From Nisaea denitrificans DSM 18348 (GTDB lineage Bacteria > Pseudomonadota > Alphaproteobacteria > Thalassobaculales > Thalassobaculaceae): a stretch of DNA of 64,000 nt. The notes under the pieces were generated by a model. The model searched no databases. It was not told where the DNA came from and worked only from the letters and a program-made list of their open reading frames with translations. Positions 52,228-60,787 of the stretch are shown piece by piece; within the stretch, counting starts at the first letter, position 1; each line of letters begins with the position of its first letter. A program made the position numbers and the translations under genes. The stretch lies in contig NZ_AUFM01000018.1 of the NCBI RefSeq assembly GCF_000426505.1, forward strand, positions 1 to 64,000, read 5' to 3'.

Positions 52228-53151
52228 ATGAGTGTTGTTACCGGCAGCCCTGGACTGAACCGTTCCCTTACGGCCTATCTCCCTTGGACGAACCGGGCCG
52301 GGCGGATCTGTCCGCCGAGGCTTGCCGCCTTCCTCGCCCTGCTGGCACCGGCCCTGCTGCTGATTTTCGACAGTCTGTCCGGCACCCTTGGCCCGCGCCC
52401 GTGGGAGGTCGCCATCCACCGGGTCGGCTGGTGGTCCGTGGTCTTCCTGCTGGCATCGCTGGCCGTCACACCACTGCGCCGCACGCTGCGTTGGAGCGGA
52501 CTGATCGTCGTGCGCCGGATGATCGGCGTTTCCGTCTTCCTCGCAGTGCTCCTGCATCTCGCACTGTATGCGGGCCAGCAATCCTGGGACCTGCTCAAGG
52601 TCGGCACCGAGATTGCAGTCCGGTTTTATCTGACCATCGGCTTCGTTGCCCTGCTCGGCCTCGCCGCCCTCGCCGTGACATCGACGGACAGCATGATCCG
52701 GCGTCTCGGCGGCAAGCGCTGGCAGGCATTGCACAAGCTGGTCTATCCGATCGGCCTGCTCGCTCTGGTGCATTTCTTTCTGCAATCCAAGAACGATGTG
52801 ACCGAGCCGATCCTGTTCAGCGGTTTGTTTGTCTGGCTGATGCTGTATCGGCTATGGCGCTGGCGTCTGGGCGATCCGGCACTCAAGGGACTGGTGCTTT
52901 TGGCCGTCGGTGCTGCCCTGCTGACAGGCATTGGCGAGAGTATCGGCATTTCGCTCAAACATAACGTCCCGCTCTCGGTCATGCTTCAGTCGCAATTCGA
53001 TCTTGGGATTGGCATTCGACCTGCCTGGTGGGTGCTGGGTACTGGCCTTGCCATAGCAATCGCAGCGGTGATCCGGCGACAGCGAGCCGAAGCAATCAGC
53101 CGTAGCGGCCGCCAATATAATCCCCGCAACGGCGGTCGTCCGGCGCGTTGA
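52228..53151 (+). CDS. msrQ: Haem-binding membrane subunit MsrQ (YedZ-like) of a protein-methionine-sulfoxide reductase
   Basis: MsrQ is the b-type haem membrane protein that feeds electrons to periplasmic MsrP for repair of oxidised Met. This 307-residue protein has about six helices; haem-ligand His occur in [15 protein letters not shown] and [19 protein letters not shown], the expected sites. The ATG at 52228 has AAGAAGAGAG upstream. MsrP is not adjacent, although it usually is; it may be elsewhere. The last 56 bases overlap the end of convergent pstB. Confidence 0.85.
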   Translation: MSVVTGSPGLNRSLTAYLPWTNRAGRICPPRLAAFLALLAPALLLIFDSLSGTLGPRPWEVAIHRVGWWSVVFLLASLAVTPLRRTLRWSGLIVVRRMIGVSVFLAVLLHLALYAGQQSWDLLKVGTEIAVRFYLTIGFVALLGLAALAVTSTDSMIRRLGGKRWQALHKLVYPIGLLALVHFFLQSKNDVTEPILFSGLFVWLMLYRLWRWRLGDPALKGLVLLAVGAALLTGIGESIGISLKHNVPLSVMLQSQFDLGIGIRPAWWVLGTGLAIAIAAVIRRQRAEAISRSGRQYNPRNGGRPAR

Positions 53152-53914
53152 ACAGCGTTTCCGTGTCGCCAATCTCTACCAGCTCACCGAGATGGAAAAA
53201 TCCGGTGCGCTGGGCGACCTGGGCCGCCTGCCGCAAATTGTGGGTGATGATGACGATGGTGAAATCGGTCTTCAGCTCCCCGATCAACTGCTCGATCAGG
53301 TCCGTCGCATGGGGGTCCAGCGCGGAACAGGGCTCATCCATCAGGATGACATCCGGCTCATAGGCGATTGCCCGGGCGATGCAGAGCCGCTGCTGCTGCC
53401 CGCCGGAGAGATCGGTTCCGGGCTCCGACAGCCGGTCCTTCACTTCCTCCCACATGCCCACCCGCTCCAGGCAACTCCGCACGCCGTCGCGAAGTTCGTC
53501 ACCATCCCGGGCCATGCCGCGGATCCGGGGGCCATAGGCGATATTATCGAAGATCGAGGATGGGAACGGGTTCGGCTTCTGCGCCACCCAGCCGAAACGC
53601 CGGCGCACCTCCGTCGGATCCAGTGCAGGATCGTAGATATCCTGACCGTCCAGGGTGATGGTGCCTTCGAGACGGGTCCCCGGCAGGATTTCGTTCGTCC
53701 GGTTCAGACACCGCAGCATGGTCGACTTGCCGCATCCCGAAGGCCCGATGAAAGCCGTCACCTCACGGTCGTAAAGATCGAGATTGACCCGGTCCAGCGC
53801 CTGCTTTTTACCGTACCAGAAGCTTACATCCCGGCATTGCATCTTCACCTGCCTGTCGGCGTGATGATGCCCGTCCGGGAAATTCAGATTCTGCTCGAAC
53901 AGATATTTCGTCAT
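53096..53914 (-). CDS. pstB: Phosphate ABC transporter ATP-binding protein PstB
   Basis: The ATPase of the high-affinity Pst phosphate importer. Walker A is GPSGCGKST, the Q-loop part [20 protein letters not shown] matches the PstB-specific signature, the ABC signature is LSGGQQQRL, and Walker B is VILMDEP. It is 272 residues from the ATG at 53914; a start at 53956 is also in frame. PstS, PstC, PstA and PhoU are not adjacent. So this is a lone pstB that would need partners elsewhere. Its 3' end overlaps that of msrQ. Confidence 0.9.
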   Translation of the reverse strand: MTKYLFEQNLNFPDGHHHADRQVKMQCRDVSFWYGKKQALDRVNLDLYDREVTAFIGPSGCGKSTMLRCLNRTNEILPGTRLEGTITLDGQDIYDPALDPTEVRRRFGWVAQKPNPFPSSIFDNIAYGPRIRGMARDGDELRDGVRSCLERVGMWEEVKDRLSEPGTDLSGGQQQRLCIARAIAYEPDVILMDEPCSALDPHATDLIEQLIGELKTDFTIVIITHNLRQAAQVAQRTGFFHLGELVEIGDTETLFNAPDDRRCGDYIGGRYG

Positions 53915-54134
53915 GACCCGGGAGTGTACAGACCTCCCGTTACGGGCCTTTGACATACATCAAAAGATCCCGGACCGAGTGCAAGTTTCACATTCTTGGC
54001 ATCGGATGACTACGCCGGAATTTCGCGCGGCCAACGCCTGCAAAACAACACCTTATAATTGCATTAAACGGGAAAATATGCTCTTTTAGGAGACAAAAAA
54101 CTAGACCGCGCTCGGAATAATCAGGGAGGGAAGA

Positions 54135-55655
54135 ATGCTGACACGCCGAGAGCTTATGACGCGTGGAATTCTGGCAACCACCCTCTTTCAGGCCGCCGTC
54201 TCCTTGCCGGGGCTCACAGCGGCCGCCGCAAATGCTCTTCCCGTCCGCCGCAGCCTCGGCGGTATGGACCTCGACCATCCCGACCTTGAAGCGTGGCGCG
54301 ATTTTGTCGGGATCTCGAAATCCAAACCGGACAGCGACCCGACAAACTGGATTTCCCTTGCGAACATTCACGGCGACGAAGTGCAGTTCAACCGCTGCGC
54401 ACACGACAATTGGTATTTCCTGCCATGGCATCGCGGTTATCTGGAAATGTTCGAAAGGCTTGTCCGGGCGGAGATGCAATATGACGGCTTTGCGCTTCCC
54501 TATTGGGACTGGACCTTCGACCGTCAGATCCCACGGGCCTATTCCGATGCCACCTATAACGGAAAGGAGAACCCCCTTTACGACCCGACCCGCGAAATGA
54601 CGCCCACAGACAGTCTATCGGATGAATCCGTCGGCGTTGAAGTGATGGCATCTATCTATGCCGAGACAGATTTCGAAGCATTTGGCACCTCCCGGGACCC
54701 GGAGCAGGACAGTCTCGACGAAAGCTGGGTGACCAACGGGGTCGGCATATCCGGGATACTGGAAGCTACGCCGCACAATCTTGTTCATGCACAGGTCGGC
54801 GGCACGTTGCGACAACCACAGACCGCTCAGGACCCGCTCTTCATGATGCATCACGGGAATGTCGACCATGTCTGGGCTGTCTGGAACGCGATGGGCAATG
54901 CGAACGGAACAGACCCGCTATGGCTCGACATGGTGTTCAGGAACAATTTCGTGAATCCCGATGGAACCGCCTACAGCTTCTCGGTCAGGGATCTGCTGGA
55001 GACAGAGCCTCTGGGCTACACCTACGATCTGCCGTCCGAGATGTCCGCACTTGCCTTCTCCAGCCTCACGTCCGAAACTCGGCATAAAGGCGACTATGCC
55101 GCACTCTTTGACGGCAGATCAGGCGACACGCAGATTCGCTCCGTCAGAACAGAAAACGCGGCTAGTGCGCAGGTTCTGGCGCCACTCGATCTACCGTTAC
55201 AGATCACGTCCAGTGAGATTGCAGCCGCGCTGGGCGAGTCCGGCGCGACTTCCAGTTTGCCATTCGTTGTTACCGGACAGCGGCCCGGCGCACAAAAGCA
55301 GATCGTTGCCATCCTGCGGGAGGTGACACCTCCGGAAAATACGTCCTCGGAATACCGGGTGTTCGTGAATTGCGATTATCTCTCCCCGGACGTTCCGACA
55401 TCGGACCCTCACTATGTCGGGACTCTCGGTTTCTTCGGAACGTCGACAATGCATCAGGGTCACGGAGGGCATGGCGATCGAAAACCACCCTCCTTCCTGA
55501 TCAATCTGACCGGTACGCTCCAGCGCCTTACCCGGCTCGGTCAAATTCGGAAAGATGAGCTCGTGATCCAGGTCCAGCCTGTACCAATGGAAAGTCGATC
55601 CGATAAAACGGTATCGCCGATTACGCCACGCTCCATTGAGGTCGCTATTATCTGA
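54135..55655 (+). CDS. Tyrosinase-family type 3 copper protein, Tat-exported
   Basis: A polyphenol oxidase or tyrosinase of 506 residues. The twin-arginine signal is MLTRRELMTRGILATT. The CuA His are H79, H90 and H99 (NIHGDE, CAHDNW, PWHRG); the CuB His are H214, H218 and H240 (TPHNLVHAQ and MMHHGNVDHVW). The C-terminal 230 residues form a separate beta-rich domain, like the gating domain of latent tyrosinases and polyphenol oxidases. It oxidises phenols to quinones in the periplasm. The small secreted protein gene follows after 52 bases and may code a helper. Confidence 0.92.
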   Translation: MLTRRELMTRGILATTLFQAAVSLPGLTAAAANALPVRRSLGGMDLDHPDLEAWRDFVGISKSKPDSDPTNWISLANIHGDEVQFNRCAHDNWYFLPWHRGYLEMFERLVRAEMQYDGFALPYWDWTFDRQIPRAYSDATYNGKENPLYDPTREMTPTDSLSDESVGVEVMASIYAETDFEAFGTSRDPEQDSLDESWVTNGVGISGILEATPHNLVHAQVGGTLRQPQTAQDPLFMMHHGNVDHVWAVWNAMGNANGTDPLWLDMVFRNNFVNPDGTAYSFSVRDLLETEPLGYTYDLPSEMSALAFSSLTSETRHKGDYAALFDGRSGDTQIRSVRTENAASAQVLAPLDLPLQITSSEIAAALGESGATSSLPFVVTGQRPGAQKQIVAILREVTPPENTSSEYRVFVNCDYLSPDVPTSDPHYVGTLGFFGTSTMHQGHGGHGDRKPPSFLINLTGTLQRLTRLGQIRKDELVIQVQPVPMESRSDKTVSPITPRSIEVAII

Positions 55656-55707
55656 ACCAGCCAAAGGCCGCATCCCGCTTCCGAAAGGCGTTTTGAAGAG
55701 GTATGAA

Positions 55708-56142
55708 ATGCGCTTCAGGGCCTTGAGCCTCCTGGTTGTTGCAGGCCTTGCCGCGTCCCCCCCTACAGCCAAGACAGCCCCCCTCGAAAACGCGGGCTTC
55801 AAGCTTGCGCCGGGTGTAGCCCAGCAGATTTGCATCGAGGTCCAGAGCCGCCACGACAGATATGTCTTGTCGGTGACCGCCTACGAGCCAATACCGGGAG
55901 GCGGAAAGATCTCGGTTCGTGAAGCCGGACCGGATGGTCGGAGCGATACTCCACTCACGGTGTTGGGGATGTTCCCGGACCGGTCCTTTAAGAATCAGGA
56001 ACGCCCCCGGCGGTTTTTACTCCCGCCGACAAGTGCTGGAAACACTAAACCGGGCAGCTTGAAATGTTTCTCGGTGCAACTCGACGGTGCGAAGAATGGA
56101 AATGGTCACGCGACGGTTTCGTTGGGGCAGGCGAAAGACTGA
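55708..56142 (+). CDS. Small secreted protein next to the tyrosinase, 144 aa
   Basis: I do not recognise this protein. It has a signal peptide (MRFRALSLLVVAGLAASPPTA), then a beta-rich mature part with two Cys (QQICIEVQ and SLKCFSVQ), probably joined in a disulfide. GAAGAGG lies before the ATG at 55708. It is 52 bases past the tyrosinase stop on the same strand. Other bacterial tyrosinases need a small secreted caddie or activator protein, so it may be a copper or activation helper; this is inference. Confidence 0.7.
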   Translation: MRFRALSLLVVAGLAASPPTAKTAPLENAGFKLAPGVAQQICIEVQSRHDRYVLSVTAYEPIPGGGKISVREAGPDGRSDTPLTVLGMFPDRSFKNQERPRRFLLPPTSAGNTKPGSLKCFSVQLDGAKNGNGHATVSLGQAKD

Positions 56143-56192
56143 CGGATGCATCGCGGCATCGTCCCTCCAGGGCTCCCTGCCAGTCTCGGCCT

Positions 56193-56819
56193 CTAAGACG
56201 GCAGAACCCAGTCATTCGCGAATGGTTTCTCCAGTGCCCGCACCACCAGCTCAAGCCGGTCCTGGCCATAGAACGGATCTCCATCGACCACATAGGTCGG
56301 GGAGCCGAAGAAGCCCCGGGCGATAGCCTCCTCGGTGTTCGCACGGTGCTGTGCGGCAACCTCCTCCGCGCCGGCGGTTTCGAACAGGTCCGCCCCATCC
56401 ATGCCCACCGAGGCCGCAATGGCGAGCAGCGTCTCGCGCTTTGACAGGTCCGCATCCTCCGCCCAATGCGCTTCCAGAAAGGCATGCGCCAGCCGGTCCG
56501 TTCCCTGCCCAGTCTCACCGCTGGCGATCAGCATCCGGTTCGCCATCTCGTAGGATTCGTGGTGATATGTCGGCCGTCGCTTGATGATTCTGACCCCGCG
56601 ATACTCCGCCCAGCGCTCGATTTCGCGTCCGAACCAATAGGCGCTGTACGTTTCCTCACGAACCCGTCCCGCGTTACCCCGGGCACGCACCAGATCGCCG
56701 AGGAAAAACGGCCGGTGCACGATTGTTGCCCCCGCCTTGACCGCGATCTCCTGCAAGAGAGACGAGCCGATATAGGCATAGCCGGAATAGGCCGCGTAAA
56801 AATATTCAATGCGTTTCAT
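56193..56819 (-). CDS. 2-hydroxychromene-2-carboxylate isomerase-like (DsbA-fold) protein
   Basis: A 208-residue DsbA-like kappa-class GST fold protein. The start reads EYFYAAYSGYAYIGSSLL, where the HCCA isomerase and kappa GST family has a Ser in place of the redox Cys. The cis-Pro segment is RGFFGSPTYVVDGDPFYGQD, as in the family, and HRPFFLGDLVRARG is also typical. Such enzymes act with glutathione in aromatic breakdown. The substrate here is unknown. Start at 56819 fits; the frame is open upstream to 56897. The gene stands convergent to the secreted-protein gene and downstream of the PhoX terminator. Confidence 0.85.
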   Translation of the reverse strand: MKRIEYFYAAYSGYAYIGSSLLQEIAVKAGATIVHRPFFLGDLVRARGNAGRVREETYSAYWFGREIERWAEYRGVRIIKRRPTYHHESYEMANRMLIASGETGQGTDRLAHAFLEAHWAEDADLSKRETLLAIAASVGMDGADLFETAGAEEVAAQHRANTEEAIARGFFGSPTYVVDGDPFYGQDRLELVVRALEKPFANDWVLPS

Positions 56820-56888
56820 GGGAAGTCCGGAAAATCGCTCAAGGACACATACCCTAACCGGCAACGCGTCCCGCTTCGAGAAGGATAT

Positions 56889-56925
56889 GAAAAGCAAACG
56901 GCCGGTCGCAGATGCGACCGGCCGT
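56889..56925 (-). terminator. Intrinsic terminator after phoX
   Basis: A perfect 12-bp stem ACGGCCGGTCGC / GCGACCGGCCGT with an ATCT loop (minus strand) is followed by TTTGCTTTT (56897-56889). It lies 22 bases past the phoX stop. Confidence 0.92.
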
Positions 56926-56946
56926 CAGATTCAGGCTTCGGCAAGA

Positions 56947-58854
56947 CTAGCCGATCAGGCCGTTATCGTCGCGTTTGATGGCGATGACGCATGAGCGCGG
57001 CACCGAGCCACCACCGCCCGGGAAGTGACTGTTGCCCTTCTCGCCCGGATGCTGGATGCCGACAAAAAGCGTCTTGCGGTCGGCGCTCCAGGTGATGCCG
57101 GTAACCTCGGCCTCCTTGGGGCCGACGAGGAAACGCTTTATCTCTCCGGTTTCCGGATCGCCGACCAGCATCTGGTTGTTGCCCATGCCGGCAAAGTCGC
57201 CTTCGTTCTTGTAGTTGCCGTCCGTCTGGATCCAGAGCAGGCCGGTGCTGTCGAAGGCAAGACCGTCCGGGGAATTGAACATGTTGTCGGCATTGACGTT
57301 CCCGGAGCCGGCATAGGCGTCGGAATGAACCGTCGGGTTGCCTGCAAGCACGAACAGGTTCCAGTTGAAACCGCTCGCGACATGGTCGCCGCCGGTCGGC
57401 TGCCAGCGCACGATCTGACCGTAATTGTTTTTGTCGCGCGGGTTAGGACCGTTGGCGGAGGTGTCGTCGCCACCGGCATTCGGCTTCACGCCACGGTTCT
57501 TGTTGTTGGTCAGGCAGCAATAGACCTCGGCCTTTTTCGGATGGGAGGAAACCCATTCCGGCCGATCCATGGTGGTCGCTCCGACTTTCGAAGCCGCGAT
57601 CCGGGTATGGATTGCGATTTCGGGTGCGGACATGCCTGTGGTTTCCGGGGTGAGCGCCAGCCACTCGCCACTGCCGTCCTCGTTGAACTTCGCGACGAAG
57701 AGAGAACCGGTATCGAGCAGGTCGGAATTGTCACCACCCACCGCATAGGTACCGTCCGAGATGAATTTGTAGAGAAACTCGCCGCGCTCATCGTCGCCCA
57801 TATAGACGACAACCTGACCGTTCGCCGCGACCACGACTTCGGCGTTCTCGTGTTTGAAGCGACCGAGGGCAGTGCGTTTCTTCGGCGTCGAGGTCGGATC
57901 CATCGGATCGATCTCGACAATATAACCAGCACGGTTCGGCTCATGCGGGTGCTTGGAGATATCGAAGCGCTCGTCTGCGGTCGCCCAGGCGTAGCCCCAG
58001 TCCTTCGTCTTCACGCCATAGCGCTTCAACTCCGCGCTCGGCTTGTAGTTCTCGTCGCTGGAGGAGAAGTAACCGTTGAAGTTCTCCTCACAGGCAAGAT
58101 AGGTGCCCCACGGGGTACGGCCGTTGCCGCAATTGTTCCAGGTACCGAGCGAGGTGGTGCCGCTCGGGTCGGCGGCGGTCTTCAGCAGGTCGTGGCCGCG
58201 TGCCGGACCGGTCAGCTCCATTGGCGTATCGGCAGTGATGCGTCGGTTCAGAGGCGAATCGATCACGACGTTCCAGCGGCCATCCTGCTCCTCGACTTCC
58301 ATGACACTGACGCCGTGCGCGGCCTTGCCCTTGCGCACATCGTCGGCGTTTTCCGGCAGCTTGCTCTCCCGGCCACCGTAAATGATCGAGCGGTTGGTGT
58401 ATTCGTTGTTCACAGCGAGGACATTCTTGCCGCCGGAAACAAACAGGGCCATGCCGTCATTGTTGTCGCCGAAAGCGAATTCCTGTGTCTCGCCCGTGCC
58501 CCGGGTCGCTTGATCGAAATCGGCGCCGTGAGACCAGAGCGGCTGCCCCCAGGTGGTGACAACGTTCCAGTTGTACCCCTTCGGAAGCGTGATGGTGTCC
58601 AGCGTGTTTGCCGCCACCTGCTCGAAGGAAAGGCGGGAAGCCGCCTCGGCCGGCGTCAGCGCTGAGGTACCCATCAGGAAGCTTGAGGCACCGAACACGG
58701 TCAACGCGCCGAGAAAGCCACGACGGCTCATCGCCTTGTCGACCACATGATCGAAATCGCAAAGCTCCGGACGCGGAGAATTCACGTCGTCCCAGTCGTC
58801 AAATGAGAGATCGTGGTCCTGCACGACCGCAGTTTCATTCGTACCGTTTGTCAT
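56947..58854 (-). CDS. phoX: PhoX-type (DUF839) alkaline phosphatase, Tat-exported
   Basis: A 635-residue periplasmic Ca/Fe phosphatase. A Tat signal begins after a cytoplasmic leader: AMSRRGFLGALTVFGASS (residues about 41-58). The remaining 580 residues show the PhoX pattern: NNEYTNRSIIYGG, GTWNNCGNGRTPWGTYLACEEN, RFKHENAEVV, GDDERGEFLYKF and DSTGLLWIQTDG. It frees phosphate from organic esters and is usually induced by phosphate starvation. A half-site CTGTCAT lies upstream but no full PHO box was found. A strong terminator follows the gene. Confidence 0.93.
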   Translation of the reverse strand: MTNGTNETAVVQDHDLSFDDWDDVNSPRPELCDFDHVVDKAMSRRGFLGALTVFGASSFLMGTSALTPAEAASRLSFEQVAANTLDTITLPKGYNWNVVTTWGQPLWSHGADFDQATRGTGETQEFAFGDNNDGMALFVSGGKNVLAVNNEYTNRSIIYGGRESKLPENADDVRKGKAAHGVSVMEVEEQDGRWNVVIDSPLNRRITADTPMELTGPARGHDLLKTAADPSGTTSLGTWNNCGNGRTPWGTYLACEENFNGYFSSSDENYKPSAELKRYGVKTKDWGYAWATADERFDISKHPHEPNRAGYIVEIDPMDPTSTPKKRTALGRFKHENAEVVVAANGQVVVYMGDDERGEFLYKFISDGTYAVGGDNSDLLDTGSLFVAKFNEDGSGEWLALTPETTGMSAPEIAIHTRIAASKVGATTMDRPEWVSSHPKKAEVYCCLTNNKNRGVKPNAGGDDTSANGPNPRDKNNYGQIVRWQPTGGDHVASGFNWNLFVLAGNPTVHSDAYAGSGNVNADNMFNSPDGLAFDSTGLLWIQTDGNYKNEGDFAGMGNNQMLVGDPETGEIKRFLVGPKEAEVTGITWSADRKTLFVGIQHPGEKGNSHFPGGGGSVPRSCVIAIKRDDNGLIG

Positions 58855-59132
58855 ATCTCACCCTCACACCATTGAGTTGGTTGATCGGCCAGCCGTTTCG
58901 CGGACTGTGCCCTGCCATCAGCCTCCTGTTTGAGGCCGAGACGTTCCAGCGAGGGTGGAAGGTATCGATGGTACGTTATTCAAATATGACAGAGGCCGGG
59001 CGTGTCATGTTTTCTCCGGATAAGTGTTACTTTCTGAAACCGCCCGGTTCCGTATTGCACGGTTTTGACATTGCCTTTCGTCCATCAGCGCGACATTGTG
59101 CCCGCCGATCTTAACCGGCATCCAGTGAGGCC

Positions 59133-59540
59133 ATGCAGTCTCTGAGGCAGAAACGGACATTGGCGCTGCTTCCCGCGATCCTCTGGATCGCGGTGCAATT
59201 CGCCATGACCGGCGTGTTTTCCACGCCGGCTTCTGCCGCCTATGCCGCGCTCGACTCCGGACACGCCGAGCAAATTGTACAAATCTGCTCCCCGGACGGC
59301 AGCCTCCGGACCATCGCCCTCGATGCACAGGGTCTTCCCGTTCAGGAGACCAGCGGCGCAAAGACATGCGACTGGTGCCAGTCCTTCGGTTCCTTCATTC
59401 TGCCGGCACCGGCCGTTGACGGTATCCCGCTCGGCCTGTCTTCCGGACACACCCGGCAATCAATACCGGATACGCAAAGCCACCGCCTAACGGCGTCCCA
59501 GAGTCGTCACCCGACGCGCGCCCCTCCTTCTGTGAGCTGA
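59133..59540 (+). CDS. DUF2946 family secreted protein, 135 aa
   Basis: A short protein with a signal peptide (ALLPAILWIAVQFAMTGVFSTPASA) and a Cys motif TCDWCQSFG that looks like the family's CxxC metal- or disulfide-type element, plus IVQICSPDGSLRTIALD. DUF2946 genes tend to precede metal or corrinoid uptake genes. Here a FecBCDE-type ABC import operon follows after a structured intergenic segment. Its function is not known. The last codons overlap the hairpin at 59531. Confidence 0.8.
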   Translation: MQSLRQKRTLALLPAILWIAVQFAMTGVFSTPASAAYAALDSGHAEQIVQICSPDGSLRTIALDAQGLPVQETSGAKTCDWCQSFGSFILPAPAVDGIPLGLSSGHTRQSIPDTQSHRLTASQSRHPTRAPPSVS

Positions 59541-59582
59541 TCCACCCCAACAGGTGCTCCGGCACCGCGATCAGTTCTCACA
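59531..59582 (+). promoter_or_regulatory. Two-tier hairpin between the DUF2946 gene and the ABC transporter genes
   Basis: TGTGAG-CTGATC pairs with GATCAG-(TT bulge)-CTCACA to make a 12-bp stem, and inside it GGTGC-TCCG-GCACC forms a second stem-loop. The structure overlaps the DUF2946 stop and ends 14 bases before the next ATG. It lacks a T run and is not a terminator. It could regulate translation or mRNA processing. Confidence 0.6.
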
Positions 59583-59596
59583 AAAGGTTTTATCCC

Positions 59597-60718
59597 ATGT
59601 TCCGCACTCTTCGTGCGGCCGGGGCCGGTCTGGCCCTCGCCGCTGCATCCCTTGTTGCCGTCCCGATGACGGCATTCGCCGCTCCTGAAACCGTCACCGT
59701 GACGGATACTCTGGGCCGAACCGTGACCGTGCCGCACGGCGCAAAACGCGTTCTCCTGGGTTTCTACTTCGAGGATTTCTACGCCATCGTCGGCCCCGGC
59801 GCCTTTCAGCGTGTCGTCGCCATCTCCCGCGATACCTGGGAAGGCTGGCGTAATTTGCAGTGGAAAGCCTACAGCGCGGTTGAGCCTCGCCTCGAGACTC
59901 TCGTCGATATCGGCGAGGTCGATTCCGGAACGTTCAATATAGAGGCAGCGCTGGTGGCAAAACCGGACGTCGCCATCGTCGCCGCCTGGCAGTTCCGCAG
60001 CATGGGCAACGCCGTCGACAAGCTGGAGAAGGCAGGCATCCCTGTGGTTGCCGCCGATTTCAATGCCCAGACCCTTGAAAAGCACCTGGCGAGCGCCCGG
60101 CTGATCGGGACCGTCATGGCCTCCGAAGACCGCGCTGAACAGTTGGCCGGCGAATATGAAGCCGCCTTCAACGACGTTCTCGCCCGTGTGGCAGAGGCCA
60201 CCGGTCCGAAAAAGCGGGTCTATGTCGAGCTCGCCCGCAAGGGGGCTTCGGAATACGACAACAGCTATGCCGGACGAATGTGGGGCGGTGTGATCGACCT
60301 CGCCGGTGGAGACAATATCGCCAACGGCCAGATTACAAACTGGGGCGCCCTCAGCCCTGAATATGTGCTCGCCTCGAAGCCGGAAATGGTCCTGCTTGCA
60401 GGCTCCGGATGGCAAGGCCGGGACAAGGCGGTTCTGCTTGGCTTCGGCATTGACGAGAAACAGACCCGTGCGCGCGTGGCTCCATACCGGTCCCGTCCCG
60501 GGTGGCCGGACCTACCGGCCATCCGGAACAACGAGATCTATGCCGTCTATCACGGCGGCGCGCGGACCCTGTACGACTACACGTTCCTGCAATTCATCGC
60601 CAAGGCGCTGCACCCGGAAGCATTTGCCGATGTCGACCCGCAGGAAAACCACCGGCGCTTCTACGAGAGATGGCTGCCTGTCGCAGCCACCGGAAGCTTC
60701 ATGCTGAAGGCTGACTGA
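59597..60718 (+). CDS. Iron/siderophore/corrinoid ABC transporter substrate-binding protein (FecB/BtuF-like)
   Basis: A periplasmic binding protein of 373 residues in the FecB/BtuF fold. The signal peptide is LALAAASLVAVPMTAFA, then VTVTDTLGRTVTVPHGAKRV, the usual family start, then two lobes joined by a long helix. It binds an iron chelate, cobalamin or similar ligand. Its genes follow in the order binding protein, permease, ATPase. A DUF2946 gene lies directly upstream. The ligand cannot be told from sequence. A strong hairpin (60727-60758) after the stop may keep its expression above the permease. Confidence 0.85.
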   Translation: MFRTLRAAGAGLALAAASLVAVPMTAFAAPETVTVTDTLGRTVTVPHGAKRVLLGFYFEDFYAIVGPGAFQRVVAISRDTWEGWRNLQWKAYSAVEPRLETLVDIGEVDSGTFNIEAALVAKPDVAIVAAWQFRSMGNAVDKLEKAGIPVVAADFNAQTLEKHLASARLIGTVMASEDRAEQLAGEYEAAFNDVLARVAEATGPKKRVYVELARKGASEYDNSYAGRMWGGVIDLAGGDNIANGQITNWGALSPEYVLASKPEMVLLAGSGWQGRDKAVLLGFGIDEKQTRARVAPYRSRPGWPDLPAIRNNEIYAVYHGGARTLYDYTFLQFIAKALHPEAFADVDPQENHRRFYERWLPVAATGSFMLKAD

Positions 60719-60726
60719 CGCCCTGC

Positions 60727-60758
60727 GGCCCCGGCAAACGATCCGAGCCGCCGGGGCC
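60727..60758 (+). terminator. GC-rich hairpin between binding-protein and permease genes
   Basis: GGCCCCGGC and GCCGGGGCC form a perfect 9-bp stem with a 14-base loop. There is no T run, so it is more likely an mRNA-stabilising or attenuating hairpin than a true terminator. Confidence 0.5.
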
Positions 60759-60787
60759 CGCCAGCTTCCTCCTATCGCGAGAAAAGC

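Noticed and set aside
53915-53956. Use of the ATG at 53956 as the pstB start
   Set aside because: The extra 14 residues are basic and unlike the family; the ATG at 53914 gives a conserved-looking start. This choice is only moderately sure.
57025-58665. A 546-codon plus-strand open frame opposite phoX
   Set aside because: It mirrors the PhoX codons. PhoX has a Tat signal and family motifs; the opposite frame has none.
58855-59132. A PHO box upstream of phoX
   Set aside because: Only one CTGTCAT half-site is seen (minus strand, about 58986-58992); the second half at the expected spacing does not match. Phosphate control of phoX is likely but not supported by this site.
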